A stretch of DNA of 64,000 bases from Gautieria morchelliformis. Taxonomy: Eukaryota; Basidiomycota; Agaricomycetes; Gomphales; Gomphaceae. The stretch is taken from NCBI GenBank assembly GCA_015179125.1, contig WHVA01000003.1:470001-534000 (forward strand). The letters run 5' to 3'. The notes beneath the pieces were generated by a model, which was given only the letters and a program-made list of their open reading frames with translations, ran no database searches and had not been told where the DNA came from. Below are positions 45,857-58,633 of this stretch, in pieces (the stretch's first letter is position 1; the number at the start of each line of letters is the position of its first letter). The translations under genes and the position numbers were made by a program.

Positions 45857-46219
45857 CGCCTCATACAGGCGACTTGGGAACTCGACCTTGTCGTTCCCCA
45901 TAACGTTGCGCTCACTGTTCGTCGGATACATGTCGGGCCTGAGCTCATCGCCCGCCACGACCAGCCGTCTTAAGCCCCCGTTCTGGAAAACATTGACCTC
46001 ACAGCGGCCGTGTCGAAGGTTTCCCCGTACGACACATCGCACCGGCCCAGATCCCTGTGTCATTCTCACCATATGACACATTCCCTCATCTGCGTCCTTT
46101 GCCGCCTTGTCTCCGATCCTCGTCAATGGCCCAACGACATCTACTTTCAGTCCTGGTAGAGACGCCTGAGCTAGCTGGGCTTCCATTTGACATTCTTGTA
46201 TCCTTTGTAGACACGTCAA
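45857..46219 (-). other. Possible exon of an unrecognised protein
   Basis: The minus strand is open with protein-like composition (TRIGDKAAKDADEGMCHMVR, VRCVVRGNLRHGRCEVNVF, LRRLVVAGDELRPDMYPTN, NVMGNDKVEFPSRLYEAM) and ends at a good donor, ATG|GTATGT at 45,857/45,856. No partner exon is evident downstream, where the GC-rich repeat begins, and the 5' side changes frame near 46,219. Probably a fragment of a host gene; family not recognised. Confidence 0.35.
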
Positions 46220-46989
46220 GCCACGTCTGATGTGGAACCAACGCTACCAAATCACTGATCTCCCCAACATACTGCCTGTCAGCATCCATTGCTTCATGCG
46301 TGACACGTTAGATATCACCGATGAACTCGGTAAGGTTTTGTGGGAGACATTGAAGGGGTTGCGGAACCAGAGGATAATATGAACAAATGGCTCAGGAAGA
46401 GGTCAGTACAGCCAGGATACCGAGGACCCAGCTACCGTATGTGGAATGCGTCTCAAATGTGTCGTGAGTCCGCACTGTCGTCCGTCTGTCCGCCGAACCC
46501 ACCGTTCTGCGGTCTAGTTTAATCACACTTGCCGTACAAACGCAGCTTTGACGATCATAATACACCATGCCTGCGTTTCTACGCCCCCTCTCATTCTTAC
46601 TGGATGGCTCCAGTCGTGGCGGGTGTCACAGCTCGATATCACAGATACCAGCTGGCTCGGCTGTTGACGCTCGCGCTGCCTAGATTGTCGCCTGTTCTCT
46701 CTAGTCTGCACTCACTTGAGTGGCAGGCGCGAAGGCGAGGTTACCGGTGTCTAAGAGTGCGATGGTAGGGATTGGCTGGCCCGGCCGCCCAGCAGAGGCA
46801 TACCGAGGATAGTCCTCGGATGGATGCTTGAACGGGGGAACCTCGTATGGCACCAAATTAATGAAAGAGGGCCACATTCCAATGACGACGCAACCTGAAC
46901 AGGCCTATCATGCAGACTTCAGGCCAGCTGATGAGCTGCCAGCTCATCACCATCTGACGACATAAGGACAAGGTCCAACTCAGAGCTGG

Positions 46990-47560
46990 ACCTTGTCCTT
47001 CTCTCGTCAGATTTTGTTGGATTTTGTACAGATGTGCGGAAGGCACTTGATCAAGCGTCTTCTGCACGACACTTTCACTACCACAACCCCCTGGACGTCA
47101 CAAAAAGAAATATGGCTTTCCGAGGATGCCCAAGCTATCAATGGAATGAGTCTAAGGATGATATCAGGGATGGAGCTTCCTGCCCTAGACACATTCGCTG
47201 AGATCGAAAAGATCTTAGCGGCGGCTCATAAGGGGGAAATGCCTCGTCCCATATCGATAATCCGACGCATACCCTTACCCCCCGATGTATACGCCGATCC
47301 ACCAAGATTTCATGTCATGGCATGCACGGTTGGATGCCAAGGCGGCATCTGCTTTGACGAATAACATTGACATATGGAAGGAGTCAGCGAGGCCTACACT
47401 TCTTGGACTCGCCCCAGAACATCTTCAGGAGCTTCAGGAGCTTCGCCGAAAGCGTCGGGATGGTTTACTCCAAATTCTGCGACAAACAAACATTTTCCAT
47501 TGTCCCTCGCAATGGAACTCCACACCATCTCCGGCACAATTAAAACGCTGGGAGGGTTTG
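46990..47560 (+). pseudogene. BTB/POZ-domain protein pseudogene
   Basis: Two frames carry parts of an Agaricomycete BTB protein: SEDAQAINGMSLRMISGMEL, PALDTFAEIEKILAAAHKGE and MPRPISIIRRIPLPPDVYAD in one (46,993-47,364), and ARPTLLGLAPEHLQELQELR, RKRRDGLLQILRQTNIFHC in the other (from about 47,390). The order matches the C-terminal part of the BTB fold and its following helical region. The switch of frame near 47,365 and the degenerate first part (DTFTTTTPWTSQKEIWLSED) indicate decay. These proteins form large lineage-specific families of unknown role in mushrooms and relatives. Confidence 0.6.
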
Positions 47561-47564
47561 AAAC

Positions 47565-49900
47565 TACAAGCCTGCCGTGCAAGGGACGCTTGCCCTTCCC
47601 ACAAACCCCAAACCCCAAACCCACACCCAGGACTCGCGCATCGACAAGATCTGGACTCGGTGCAGCGGGACGAAGGCAGACGGCCCACAAACGGTGGCCC
47701 AAGACCACCCAAGACCACCCAAGACCACCGGACGAAACTCCCCTTCTACCCTATGGCTGTGGCGCTCCTTTCTGTCATGCCAGCGCCAGACCCACCCACA
47801 CAATACCAATAGACAGGAGAGTACCCTTTTCTCCCTTGACCTCACTCACAGCGCAGGATGGCAAACACCTCCAAGGGAGGTGGGCCAGCAGTGGGAGGGA
47901 CCCATCGCCGGTGCAGCCATCAACGTGAGGACACAGGGAGCCAGGAGACCCAGGGAGAGAGGGGAAAGGCCCGTGCTCACCGTAGGTAGAAACCGTGTAA
48001 CGACCATCATAGGTGCCACGACGCGCACACCCGCGCCCCTCCTCAAGCTCCCGCGCGTATCCCCCACACCAGCCCTGGCTTCACGCAACTCCCCCTGCGT
48101 ACCACGCGTCTCCGTGACGCCTCTGGCCCCGCTGCATGCTTGCGCACAGCCCCGCACACGCACACGCTGGACGGAGCGGACGTACGAGCAGAGGCGGCGG
48201 GCGTCGCGCGTGTGCGACGCCTATGTGGCGGCACCCCTCATGGTGCACGGCAAATGCCCCGCCACTGCAGACGCGAGAACTGCCGCGCGCATCGAGAAGT
48301 GAAGGTGTGCGCCACGCGGGTGACACCGCCCGCAGCCACCGCGGGAGGCCGCAGGCGCTGCACGTGCACCACCCCCGCCTACGGGTCAGGGTGTAGTGCC
48401 GCCGCTCGATGTGGACGACCCTCGCGTGCGGAGACGCCATAGTCAGGTATGAGGGTTCAGAAAATATTGGAAGATTCGGAGACATGAGAATGAGCGGATT
48501 GTATCTTAGAGACCATGTGATAAAACTATCTACAACGGAGACCGTTTAGCAGGAAAATTGAACAACTTTCCAAGGTATTCCTGAGGATTTTGAAGTGGAA
48601 AATTCCCATGCCTCTGTTGTGAGGGCTTTTGACAATGATCACCCGAAGTGTGCTGAAACATGCCACCTGAGGCAATGGAAATCGCAAGCGACACAAGAAG
48701 GGAGAGGAGAATCGTGGGCAATAAGAAGCATAGGACGCTTGCGCTTGGGTTCCTGAGGCAGTGGAGGGGATTGGCAATCGAACGTCTCAATGGCGCTCGT
48801 TAACGTTGACGTTGACGTTACTCTTGCTCTTGCAGCTTACAAGCCACTGCAAGCCACACCACATGGACGAGTGCCTGTGGCCCGCATGCAGCGATGCTAC
48901 GCTATGTGCCCATCCAGGGTACCAGTCAAATGTTGGAAATGGCAATGCCGGAATTACCGGGATTAACTGATGCTGGGAAAGTTGAAATGAAATAATAGTT
49001 CAATGTTATCATTGCAAGATGACACGGGACACCACAGAGCTTCGACATACATTGCGATATGAAAGGGTGTCCCTGCCCAGTGCCACTTCCGTGAGAGAAA
49101 CCCGATATCATGCACTGTGACAGCGTTAACTGGCAGTGCGAACGATGCCAATGGATGGTGGATGGCAGATGGTCGGGATCATGTCTCCCCGGGCGCGCGC
49201 CGCCGACGGTCCGCACGGGCTTCTGAGTGCCGGTACGTGAGCGGACTCGTCTGGACAGATGGCGCAGTACTGTTCTGTGTCGGGCTGTCGGCGATCCTGC
49301 GTCTGCGCCCGCCCTGAATGTTTGTGTGCAAGGACTCTAGAGCATATATATGTGTCACGTGAACGTGTGAATGACACGGCTGCGCATCTATTCTAATCTA
49401 ATCAGATTCCTATTGAGTCTATTCTCGTCTTTGCTACCAATAGATATTAGCTCAACTGAATGGTGTGCCCAGTATTTTCAATTCAGTTGAGCTAATATCT
49501 ATTGAGCCGGGTAAACACTTACTGAATGGACAACTGGAGCGTGGGAGGATGGAAATAATATTATGTAATAGGTGCATGGTATCCGGTACCGGCATAGAAC
49601 TTACAATACCATAAAGTTGTCGCCACCGTCCGAGTTTGTGTCTAACCGATCTGGCTTGGAAATGATCAAGGCGTTGCTGATATACTTAGTACGTACGTGC
49701 TGGCGTTCTGTGCGTTGTTGCCACTGTTAGGAATCGCGAGGTTAAAGTTACGATGACGCGACTGAGACAAAGGGGATTGTGCAGGACTCTGTCCCGCTTT
49801 TCGTACTAAACGGGCAGAGCAATCTGGAGCCATGTACGTAGATGATACCGTAACTTTAAGTTTATAGGTCCCGGGCACGTCCATGTTATGTACTTAGAGC
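47565..49900. other. GC-rich and mixed non-coding sequence
   Basis: Open frames at 47,577-48,302 and 48,140-48,442 are low-complexity. Part near 48,205-48,330 faintly recalls a Zn2Cys6 cluster (RVCDA...C...C) but lacks half of the cysteines. From 48,500 the sequence is ordinary intergenic. A hairpin with 24-bp perfect arms lies at 49,438-49,504. Confidence 0.4.
49438..49504. repeat. 24-bp perfect inverted repeat with 19-nt loop
   Basis: Arms CAATAGATATTAGCTCAACT+GAAT and its exact reverse complement (49,438-49,461 and 49,481-49,504). Not followed by a T-run, so not a bacterial-type terminator. Confidence 0.95.
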
Positions 49901-49922
49901 TAGTGGATGGGCCTGGTAGAAG

Positions 49923-50690
49923 TTGGTCTGGCAGATACTGGTGGTAATATTGGTAGTAGTTCAGCCAGCGGGAATCATGCAATATTCTGATGCTTGTACG
50001 CAAGACACAACGAGACCAAAAGAACAGATTCCAATACACTACATTAATTATATACGCTACATTACTTAGTGGCACCATCACCCCCGCCTTGCTCGAGGCT
50101 CACTCACCCTCATCTCGATCTCCGGAGGCGAGCTCCGACATAATTGCCTCATCCTCCCGGGCCCCGTCCGCGTCCCTACATGCCGCATCCTCCCTTTTCG
50201 CCGCCACTCTCCTGAGCAGCCCGTTCTCCTTGCTCTCCTCTTGGACCCCAATTGTCCCTGAATTAACCTCACTCCATTCCACGCTCACAGCGCGCGGCAA
50301 CACACTATTCCTCACCCTGGGAGAAGTTGGTCCGGCAGATACTGGTGGTGATATTGGTAGTAGTTCAGGCGGTGGGAACCATGCAATATCTTGGTGCTTG
50401 TACGCAAGACACAACGAGACGAAAAGAACAGATTCCAATACACTATAGTCTATACATACATTACTTATTAATTAGTGGCACCATCACCGCCGCCTTCCTC
50501 GAGGCTCATTCGCCCTCATCTAGGTCTCCGGAGGCCAGCTCCGACATAATCACATCATCATCGTCCCCGTCGCATCCTCCCGTTTCGCCGCCACTCTCAG
50601 CAGCCCGTCCTCCTTGCTCTCCTCCTGGACACCCATTGTCCCTGAATTAGCCTCCCCAGAGCTCGGCAACACACTATTCTGCACGGCGCG
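49923..50690 (-). repeat. 405-bp tandem duplication containing the last exon of the neighbouring gene
   Basis: Two copies in direct tandem: 49,923-50,327 and 50,328-about 50,690 (offset 405 bp; both start gttggtc(t/c)ggcagatactg). The right copy holds the end of the gene at 50,550-53,861 and its 3' flank. The left copy has the corresponding reading (AAKREDAACRDADGAREDEA, then SELASGD) and a later stop. Confidence 0.85.
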
Positions 50691-53600
50691 TTCTCCGCGC
50701 ATCTCAACGACACGCGCGATCGCGCGCTCCAGAGCGTCAAAGCGCGCTTCAAGGATAGGGAGCTGCGGGAGCGACCGTCGTCAGCAAGTGATAAAAGGAA
50801 AGGCGTTCGCAAGCCGCATGGACACTCACAAAGTCGAGTTCGCTGGCGGGGATCGTCCCCACGAGCTTTGCGCGGCCATGCACGATCGCCGCCCGCGTCA
50901 CGGCCGTCCCGCGCCCGCCCTTCAAGCCCCCGAACGCGCGGCCCCCCCAGCGCAGGGCGCCCCTGTAGCCGTAGCCACCCAGCCCCTTGACGCCCAGCCC
51001 GACGCCAAGGGCGGTGGCCCCAGACCCGGATCCGTGCGCCCTGCGTGGCATGTCTGCGCCACTCCCTACTAAGATGGCGGGTGTCAGCTTGGTGTACGGG
51101 TACGAGTAGCCATGACGGTGCTCACCATTATTATTATTATTATTATTATAGCCTCCTCCCATGGCGTCGCCGAACGAAGTACCGCCACCCCCACCACCGT
51201 GACCGTGACCGACCGGCGCGCCGTACGCGCGCGGCGGGAACTCGGTGGGCCCGTGCTCGAACGGCGCGTCGTCCGTATCCGACTCGAGCAGCTCCTCGAG
51301 GAGCACGGGCGTGCCCGGATCATGGTCCTGGTCCGGCTCCGCGTCGGGATCGAGGTCCGCCGCCGCCTCCGACTCTCGATCCCCATCATGATCTGGGCGG
51401 CCGCGGTCGTGCTCCGCCCGGGACCGGGACGGCACGTCATTCTGGTACGCCGAGCAGTCCGTTCCAGCGTGTGGGGAGTCTGTGCTACTGTCTCCCCCGC
51501 CCTCGTCTCTGCACCGCGACAGGCTCCCGCCGCCTCCGGACCCCTTCGGATTCCGACACGCCTGCGACCCTGCAGGGCGTCCCTTCACGGAGCGCGCCTC
51601 GCCCTCCGCACCCCCCTTCCTATTGTCCCTTTTCCCACGCACCCTCCCCACATTGCCGCCACCGCCCGCATCATGATCCTCCGCACCACCCTGCCCCTGC
51701 CCCACACCGGCAGCCCTGCCCCGCTTCCGCGCAGTCGCCGTGTGCACGGAGACGAAGCGGAACTTGATGGGCTGCGCGGCTGCGGCTGCCGGTGGGGCTG
51801 GGGCGCCGCGGGGGCCCCGGTGTCGCGTGGACGTCGCGGGCAAGTCGGAGCCTGAGGTGGCGCCGGAGGGCGCGGGCGTGGTGCGCGCGGAAGAGCCGCG
51901 GCTGGAGGCGCCGGGCCACGTTTCAGAGTCGGTGCCGGTGCCGGTGCCGTGCGCGGGGCTAGAGGAGGACGACGGCGCAGCCGGACGGAACGCCGCGTCG
52001 CGCGGCGTCAGCGTGGGCTCGAACGTGAGCCGGGCGCCCCTGGATGCGGCCCTCGCAGCAGCATCGGACGCGCCCGCGCCTGATGCCGCCGCCAGGGCCC
52101 TCGTTCTGGCTCTGGCGCCGCCGGCACGCGTACGCGCAGTGGCGGCGCGACTCGGAGGCGGCGCAGGGGAGGGCGTGGGTGTGGGCGTGGGTATGGCCGT
52201 GGGTATGGGTGTGGGCATGGGTATCGGTGTGGGCATCGCCCGCGAGACGGGCCCCGGAGCCGTACGACGAGGACTAGCAGACGATGCACCGGATCTGGAT
52301 CGGGGGCTGTCCGAGTCCGAGCCCTGACGTCCGCGACCGCGGCCTCGTCCCGATCCCGATCCCGATCCCGATAAGGATAAGGCGTGTGCGACCCCGACTC
52401 CGGTCCCGCTCCGTCCTTTGTCAGCACCGCCGTTCCTGTTACCCACGGTCACGCTGTCGTTAGCCGCCCGTGCGGCTGCCTTCCCAGTCCCGTCACGACC
52501 CTCAGCCTCAGCATCAGCATCCCCGGCGCACTCCATCCCACGCTGAGCACTAGTATCAACATCTGCATCTGCATCCGCGCGGCCAGCCTGCGCGCCGGCG
52601 AGCCGGGCACGGGCACGGGAGGTCGACACCGCCACGAGGTGCGATGCGGGGCGGCCACGGACGCGGAGAGGCAATTGGGAATGGGAGGGCACGACGGGGG
52701 TGTCGTGCTTGGCGAGCAGCGCTGCCGCTGCCAGTGCGTGTGCAGGCGCTGGTGCTGGAGCGGGCGCGGGTAAGAGGGTGCGTTTTACGGAACCGGCGGG
52801 GGCGATGCTGCGGGGTTGGGCATGATGGAGGCGGGCGCGTTTGCGGGGGCGGGGCGCGGGGCTGTCGACGTCGACGTCGTGCGAGAGGGGGCTAGGGGTG
52901 ATGTTGGCGTTGGCGTTGGCGTGCTGCGGTGTGGTGCGAGTGCTTTGCAGCTGTGGGAAACCTGACGGTCCCGCCTCGGACGTAGGTGCGAACGCAGTCG
53001 ATGCAGGCGCTGCGGCGAGGGCCAATTCCCCACTCGACGGCCCCAGCAGTAGACTTGACGTCCCGGCATGTAGGTGCGTCGCAGCGGGACTGACGCCGCG
53101 GGTCGCTTGTCCCGAGGCGCCCGTGTCGACACCATGTGCATGTGTGGTGTTGGTGGCGTAGGACGCGGTGTTCGTGAAGCGTGCCTCCGAGTCAGCGCTA
53201 GCGGAACACGGCGTGAAGCCAAAGCCCTCCAGCCCTTCGACGCCCAGGATCCCCATCTCCGCGTCGAGTGCGTCGGGCCGGGCGCCGATGAAATGCAGGA
53301 GGTCTAGACCCTCGATGCCAATGCTTGGCTCGACGGGATGGTAACCGCCGTATCCAGCAGCGTCATGATACTCGGCACAGGCGCCGGGCCATAGGCGCGG
53401 TGACGGACTGCCTGAGCTGCCGCCCGCGCTGATGGTGGAGGCAGGGGTGAGGGCCGGGGTGAAGGGCGGGAAGGCGAGGTCGGGGAGTGGGAGCGGGTGG
53501 GGGTCGTGGTGCGTGGCGGGGTTGGGCTGCGGGTTGGAGTAGTGTGTGTTGTAGTATGTTGGCGGAAACGAGTACGCGTTCGCGGTTCCGGCTGTGGACG

Positions 53601-53861
53601 GGAAGGCATACGGGCTCTGCTCGAGATCTGCGTGGCAGACTGGCTGAGCACCGGCAGGAAGTATGAGAGAAGGTGGGTACCTTTAGTGCCTGCTCCTCCC
53701 TGTTGCGCGGCGGCAGGGTTTGGGTGTGTGTGGACGGGGGTTGGGGCTGGTGTGGCGAGGGCCATGGCGGCCGGAGTCGGAGTGGGCATGGGCGGCATGG
53801 GCATCTGGCCAGCGTGGTGTGGAGTCGGGAGGAGAGATCGGGGCAATTCGTGTTCAGCCAC
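50550..53861 (-). CDS. Large intrinsically disordered protein, three exons, function unknown
   Basis: Exons 53861-53681 (5' end uncertain), 53627-50830 and 50762-50550 join in phase via 53-nt and 67-nt GT-AG introns. The codon at 53,861 is GTG; the first in-frame ATG is at 53,804 (MPMPPMPT), giving about 1044 aa. The N-terminal part is Tyr/Pro/Asn-rich (DLEQSPYAFPSTAG, YYNTHYSNPQPN), followed by GIEGLDLLHFIGARPDALDA. The middle is Ala/Ser/Gly/Arg low complexity, with a nuclear-signal-like PRPRKRARLHH, GSGSGSGRGRGRGRQGS and repeated PTPIPMPTPIPT. A Gly/Asn-rich section and a helical C-terminus follow (LPILEARFDALERAIARVVE). Composition suggests a nuclear or condensate-type regulator; no catalytic domain is visible. 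Compared with the duplicated exon next to it, its last exon has lost bases and ends early (GTMMM). GC content is far above the surroundings. Confidence 0.7.
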
Positions 53862-56600
53862 AACGACTGTTACCAGCCAGCTAGTCGGGGTTATAAGGGA
53901 GCGCGAGGGATCAGACGTTACCGGGAGAACAGGAACGCGACGCGTCGAGGGCAGGACCGTGCGACGAGGCTAAAAGTAAAGCAACAAAGAATGGGAGAGA
54001 ATATCATTAAATAAGACAACGCGCAAGTCAGAGGCTTCACGTAAGATGTCGACAGTCGGGAATCAAGCAATGGTACGGGATACACCGAATGACTGATGCT
54101 GGCAGCCGGTGCTGGCGCCGCCACCGGGGGAGGTTCAACCGGGGCGAGATGAAGGGCGCTGCGTCCACATGCGGCGGGTCTGTGTACAGCCACAGTGCGC
54201 CACGCTGACGGGATGCGTCCCGCCCGGTTGGGTCGATCAGGGGCAGCGCCTGCGCTGCTGAGTTGTCCCCGCTCACCCGACTGAATGCAGCGCAGGCGGG
54301 TCCGGGAACACAGACCGCCTGCGTCTCCCATGTCCGCTCCCTCCGATCCGCCATGCCTTTTCGGAGCCGCCCCGGAGTGACGGCGCCATGGGGGCCGTGT
54401 TCCTGGTCCACACTCCGTCGCGATCATGATCGCCTCCGCCTCCGCGGAGGACACATCGGGTTATATTGCTCTGCGGCTATCGAGATGACCTAACACACGC
54501 GGCATGATCAATATGTCAGCCAAGACTATCCAGACCAGTGATCCCAGCGACCACCTCGAACAGCAACGCTATCCCCGGCGACCACTGCGCGTATCAGATC
54601 ATCGATGCTCCGATGGTGGCGGGTGGCTGCTACGTGTGGCGACCAGACGAGAGATGTGGCGCGCGCGTATCGTGCGTGTGCTCGCTCGATGTGCCAGGCG
54701 CAGCGCGCCTCCCATCCCGCCAGCGCGCCCGCGGCCAACACCCCAGTGCTTCTCGACTTCGGCAGATCTCCCTGCGCGCACACAGCCCCGCCCGTGGGCG
54801 TGATGGGCATGTGCCCCCTATCGCTGCACAACTGGGACATCCCTGCGCATTCGACACATCAGGGCGCCCCGGGCCTCCAGCGCGCGCAGAGCCCAGTGAC
54901 AGTCCGGCGCACACAACACAGCAATGCCGTCCATCTTGCGACTGTCGCTATTCACCCCATCTCAGCGATCTCCCCCATCTCCGGTACGTCCGAGTTTTCA
55001 TCTGTCCAACCTTTTCCATGTTATGCGAGATTCCAGCCCTTCAGGTACGCCAGGTATAGCATCTATAACTCTATTCAATTCCCTTTTCAGCGTGTCCACT
55101 CTCGCAACCCGCCACCTATTGCGCACCGTCCATCGTATCGCTGTAATAGCATCCAGCCCAGCGTCAACGTTAATCGACGCTCTTTTTGGCAGTGACTCAC
55201 CCCCACCTCAGCGCTAAAGAGCGCTCTCTCCCCATTCTAGAACATACCACTAAACGTTGACAAACCTCCATCATGAGTCAGGCTCAGGCCCAGGTCGCCA
55301 CCCGCTCGATCATCTCTCGCCCTGCCTCTCATCCACTCTTATACCCATGCTTCTCACCGATCCCTCGCTTGGCTGTCATCCTCCACTTCTCCCGCCTTCC
55401 TTCATAAATGTCCTCGAATCGCTGATCGTGCTTGAAGCCCCACGCTTCTATGATCAGCGGCGCTTTTTATAGCAACCAGGCACAGGCACGCTGTGCGCTG
55501 TGAGCATCACGTCCTACCGATTATAAGCTATCAGCTTTGCTATAGGCTATCCGCCACCCACAGCCCACCATTCTGGTCGGCCTGCGGCCCAGGTCCGCGT
55601 TCTCACGATTTTAAGCGAGGCTGTCAGATCCTGCTATAACGAGCATCTATACAACGCCAACAGCTCCCGCTTCGACGACTGATGTCGGTGTCGCCGCGAA
55701 TGAATCACTAAAGAGCAGAGCGTCACGGTCGTCGGCCGCGCCAACTTGAAATCGTATCACTTTGCTTTCCGAGATGCTAGACTCACACCCTCGGCTTTGA
55801 ATTAATGTTTATCTTCACCAGTCACGTACAGTCGCTTCTTACTTTTTCCTCGCTCGCTTCTCACCCCTCCCTTTGTGCTGCCAACTGATGATAACGCCTC
55901 TTGAGCAACCAACGACTGCGCATAATTGGCGTCTAGCCTCCATCTTAATAAATCGACAATTAGCTGCTCAGCGTGTGGAATAAATAGAAAACGCCAAATA
56001 CGCGTCCTACAATCCTACTCATCAGCGACAGCTGGCGGTCTTATCATGATGATCCCACATCAACTCGAGTTGGCAAGTACGGACTCAACTGCAACTATCA
56101 ACTCCGTTACGCGTTATCACCCGGGGCTCGACTATCACCTTTGCGTGCTTATCATGCCACCCGCGCGCCAGCTGCGCGGGCCACCGACTGCTACCCGACC
56201 GCCATCGCCTCGCGTGCCCTGGTGCGCTGTGCGGCGTGCCAGCCGACGCCGTCAACTGTGACATATCGTGTCTTCAAGTCGCCGGTGCCGAACCACGTCC
56301 GTCGTCCGGTCCGTGGTTCGGTCCAAACGAAACGTGTGACAAAGAACGCATGTGTAATGGGCGTTCGATCGCTACATAGTAGCGAGCGATAAGTATCATT
56401 CTTCTCACATCACTGGCATATGGAGAGGGCACGTTAAGCAGCAGGCATTATATGTGCATGTATACTAATGGGCTAACGGCTTCAAAAGACCATTTTTCTC
56501 ACGCACGTGGCGGTGGGTGGAGGGTCTTTATATATAAAGCAAAACGCTACTATAGCTTACTTTATATATAGCCTAACGGCACCAAAACATTTTTCCGGTG
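53862..56600. other. Intergenic, no gene recognised
   Basis: The first part should be the promoter of the disordered-protein gene. Frames at 54,500-55,200 are overlapping composition shadows without motifs. TATA-like TTTATATATAAAG occurs near 56,527, with no gene attached that I can see. Confidence 0.4.
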
Positions 56601-56609
56601 GGTTCTTCA

Positions 56610-57360
56610 ATTAAGCTTTTATACGATCGGTGCCGAATGTGGTAGATTCTGGCACTCGGATTGCGATGTGCGTTGCAGTACGTAAAGGAATCAATGATCG
56701 ATGCGATGATCCTCCATGTCGCTTTCGCAATTGGAGATGCGTGTGAACCCCACTTCTCGGAGGTCAGGGTGCGGGTGCTGCACGTTGCGGAGTGGGTGGA
56801 TAAATCTATGATTCTGTGCTATTCGCACTAGGGCTGACTTTTCAGTAGAGTTTCCTTAATTTTCTTTTTTCTTCTTTCTTTTTCTGTTTCAACAACGAAA
56901 TCAGCGTCGGGGAACTCCGAGTCGATTGTGCAACCACCAAAAATAAGTAAGTACAGGCATCAAGATAAAAAAAAGAACTTTCCAGTGCCAGTTCTCCATA
57001 AAGAGTCGTACGATCGACCGTGCCGAATGTGGAGTAGATAATTCTGGCATTTGAAAATCATCACGATGCACGGTGTTGCGGTACCCGCATCATGAGCAGT
57101 GAGGTTGTCTCGCAATTGCAGAAGCATGCTACGTGCATATGGTGAGAATCCACTTGCGTTTTCAGGGTATGTTGTGGCACGTTGGCACGTTGGCGGATTG
57201 GTGGATTGGTGAATTTCGCTGTTAGATCTGCAACTATTTGTACTAATTTTTCAATAGTTTCTTTTTTTCTGTTTTTTTGTCAGAACGAAATCAGTCACGG
57301 TCACGGTGTCGGGGAACTCAATTGAGCCAATTTGAACCACCACAAAAATAAGTAACATGC
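56610..57360. repeat. Diverged tandem duplication, about 390-bp unit
   Basis: Both units run from a (t)acgatc(g/ga)(g/cc)gtgccgaatgtgg-like head (56,623 and 57,009) through a T-rich tract with tttctgttt (56,880 and 57,270) to aacgaaatcag, gtcggggaactc and aaaaataagtaa (56,938-56,950 and 57,343-57,356). Non-coding. Confidence 0.65.
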
Positions 57361-57959
57361 CGCATCATGAGTGCGTTTAAAACGCGGTACCCAAAAAAAG
57401 CGCAAGTGCACCTAGGGTCCTAGTGACTAGGGACACTATCTATCTACTTCAGGACAAAACGAACTCAGTCCTCGCAAACTTTGGAGTGACCACTGCGGTC
57501 AATTAATGATGCATGATGCCCCCACTCATTCAAGTCGCCGCGCTTCATTTTTTTTTTTTGAGTACGTGCATGTCAGCTCACAGGGCGCATGATATCCTTC
57601 CCACCCGTACCCGTGGCCCACAACAGGGCTGAACGACAGCCGGGAGATGTCGACGCCTCGTCTGGCAGGCGCAGGTTGAGCGTACGTAGCCATGGCATGA
57701 CTCGGAGGACGTGTATGATTCAGTTTAGTTCACGTTGTCCATAAGATACCTGTCGAACCAGGCTGGCTGGGTCGGGGTTCCAATTGCGAGCGCGACATCA
57801 GTACTCAGTGGTTGGGAGCAATCTGGTGAGAGTGGTGTTGCGTGGACGCTTGGTAAGGAATTGGATCGGACACGGCGTCGCCGGTCGGATGGTGCGTTGT
57901 CAGCAAAATCCAGTACTACCATACTTGGACCTCGCACGTTGACATCCATCGTTCAACCC

Positions 57960-58380
57960 GGTTGAGGATCTTTATATCTGAGTTCAGCTCGTGCGTGTCC
58001 GACTCGAGTCGTCGGAAGGGTCGGTCGTCCAAAGCGGTTTGATAAGAGTGCTTGCCATTCTCAGAGTCGATTCAATGTCCGACCATTACATAACTCGGAA
58101 TTCGAACTCCTTCTTTCTACCTCCGCCACCAAGCCTGGCCGCCCTCGACATTGACGCTCCTTACCCTTGTGCTTTACTTATATAATGGGGCGTCCAACCA
58201 AGCGGATGCAGAGAAATCCGGCCGTTCATATTGATCATTATACCCGCTCAATACCCTCTATTACTGTAATATTATTTCAATCGTTATTGTCATGCATATA
58301 CTCGATTATGACATAGCGTTGGCTGTTTTCTTCTCGACCAGAGGCCTCGGGAGCTACGTGTTCTGCCACCATACATAAGC
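57960..58380 (+). repeat. Dispersed segment, copy 1 (paralogue of 63,190-63,480 and 63,770-64,000)
   Basis: Starts ttcagctcgtgcgtgtccga, passes gagtgcttgccattctcaga, contains atataatggggcgtccaacc and cattatacccgctcaatacc, and ends tcgggagctacgtgttctgc. Two further partial copies of its right end lie in tandem at the window end. Followed by a 23-bp A-run (58,408-58,430). Confidence 0.8.
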
Positions 58381-58633
58381 CGATACAGTGTCAAATACTA
58401 ATAAAAGAAAAAAAAAAAAAAAAAAAAAAACACGAAGTCACAAGTGATCATGCTACATCTGGCTCCAATTACAAGGATGGGCATCGCCCAGCCAGGGGCG
58501 GTGAGATGGAGAGTTTCTAGATGGGGTGTCTCGAGACGGCGCCGTGTGGCACATGGAGTGTATCGAGGCGGGGCTGGGTCGCGAGATGGAGGGTCTGGGA
58601 AACGCCTGTCCATGCTTGCATGCCACCCAAGGC

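Noticed and set aside
48140-48442. Zn2Cys6 transcription factor
   Set aside because: Only some of the cysteines can be placed, and in different frames. GC-rich low-complexity sequence gives such patterns by chance.
49438-49504. Intrinsic transcription terminator
   Set aside because: A strong hairpin but no T-run, and eukaryotic Pol II does not use this signal.
51045-52327. Long plus-strand frames opposite the 53-kb gene
   Set aside because: Antisense shadows of very GC-rich coding sequence. The minus frame is longer, has introns in phase and a coherent amino-acid pattern.
54500-55220. Overlapping frames of 100-196 codons
   Set aside because: No domain, no splice support, and several frames are open at once in GC-rich sequence.
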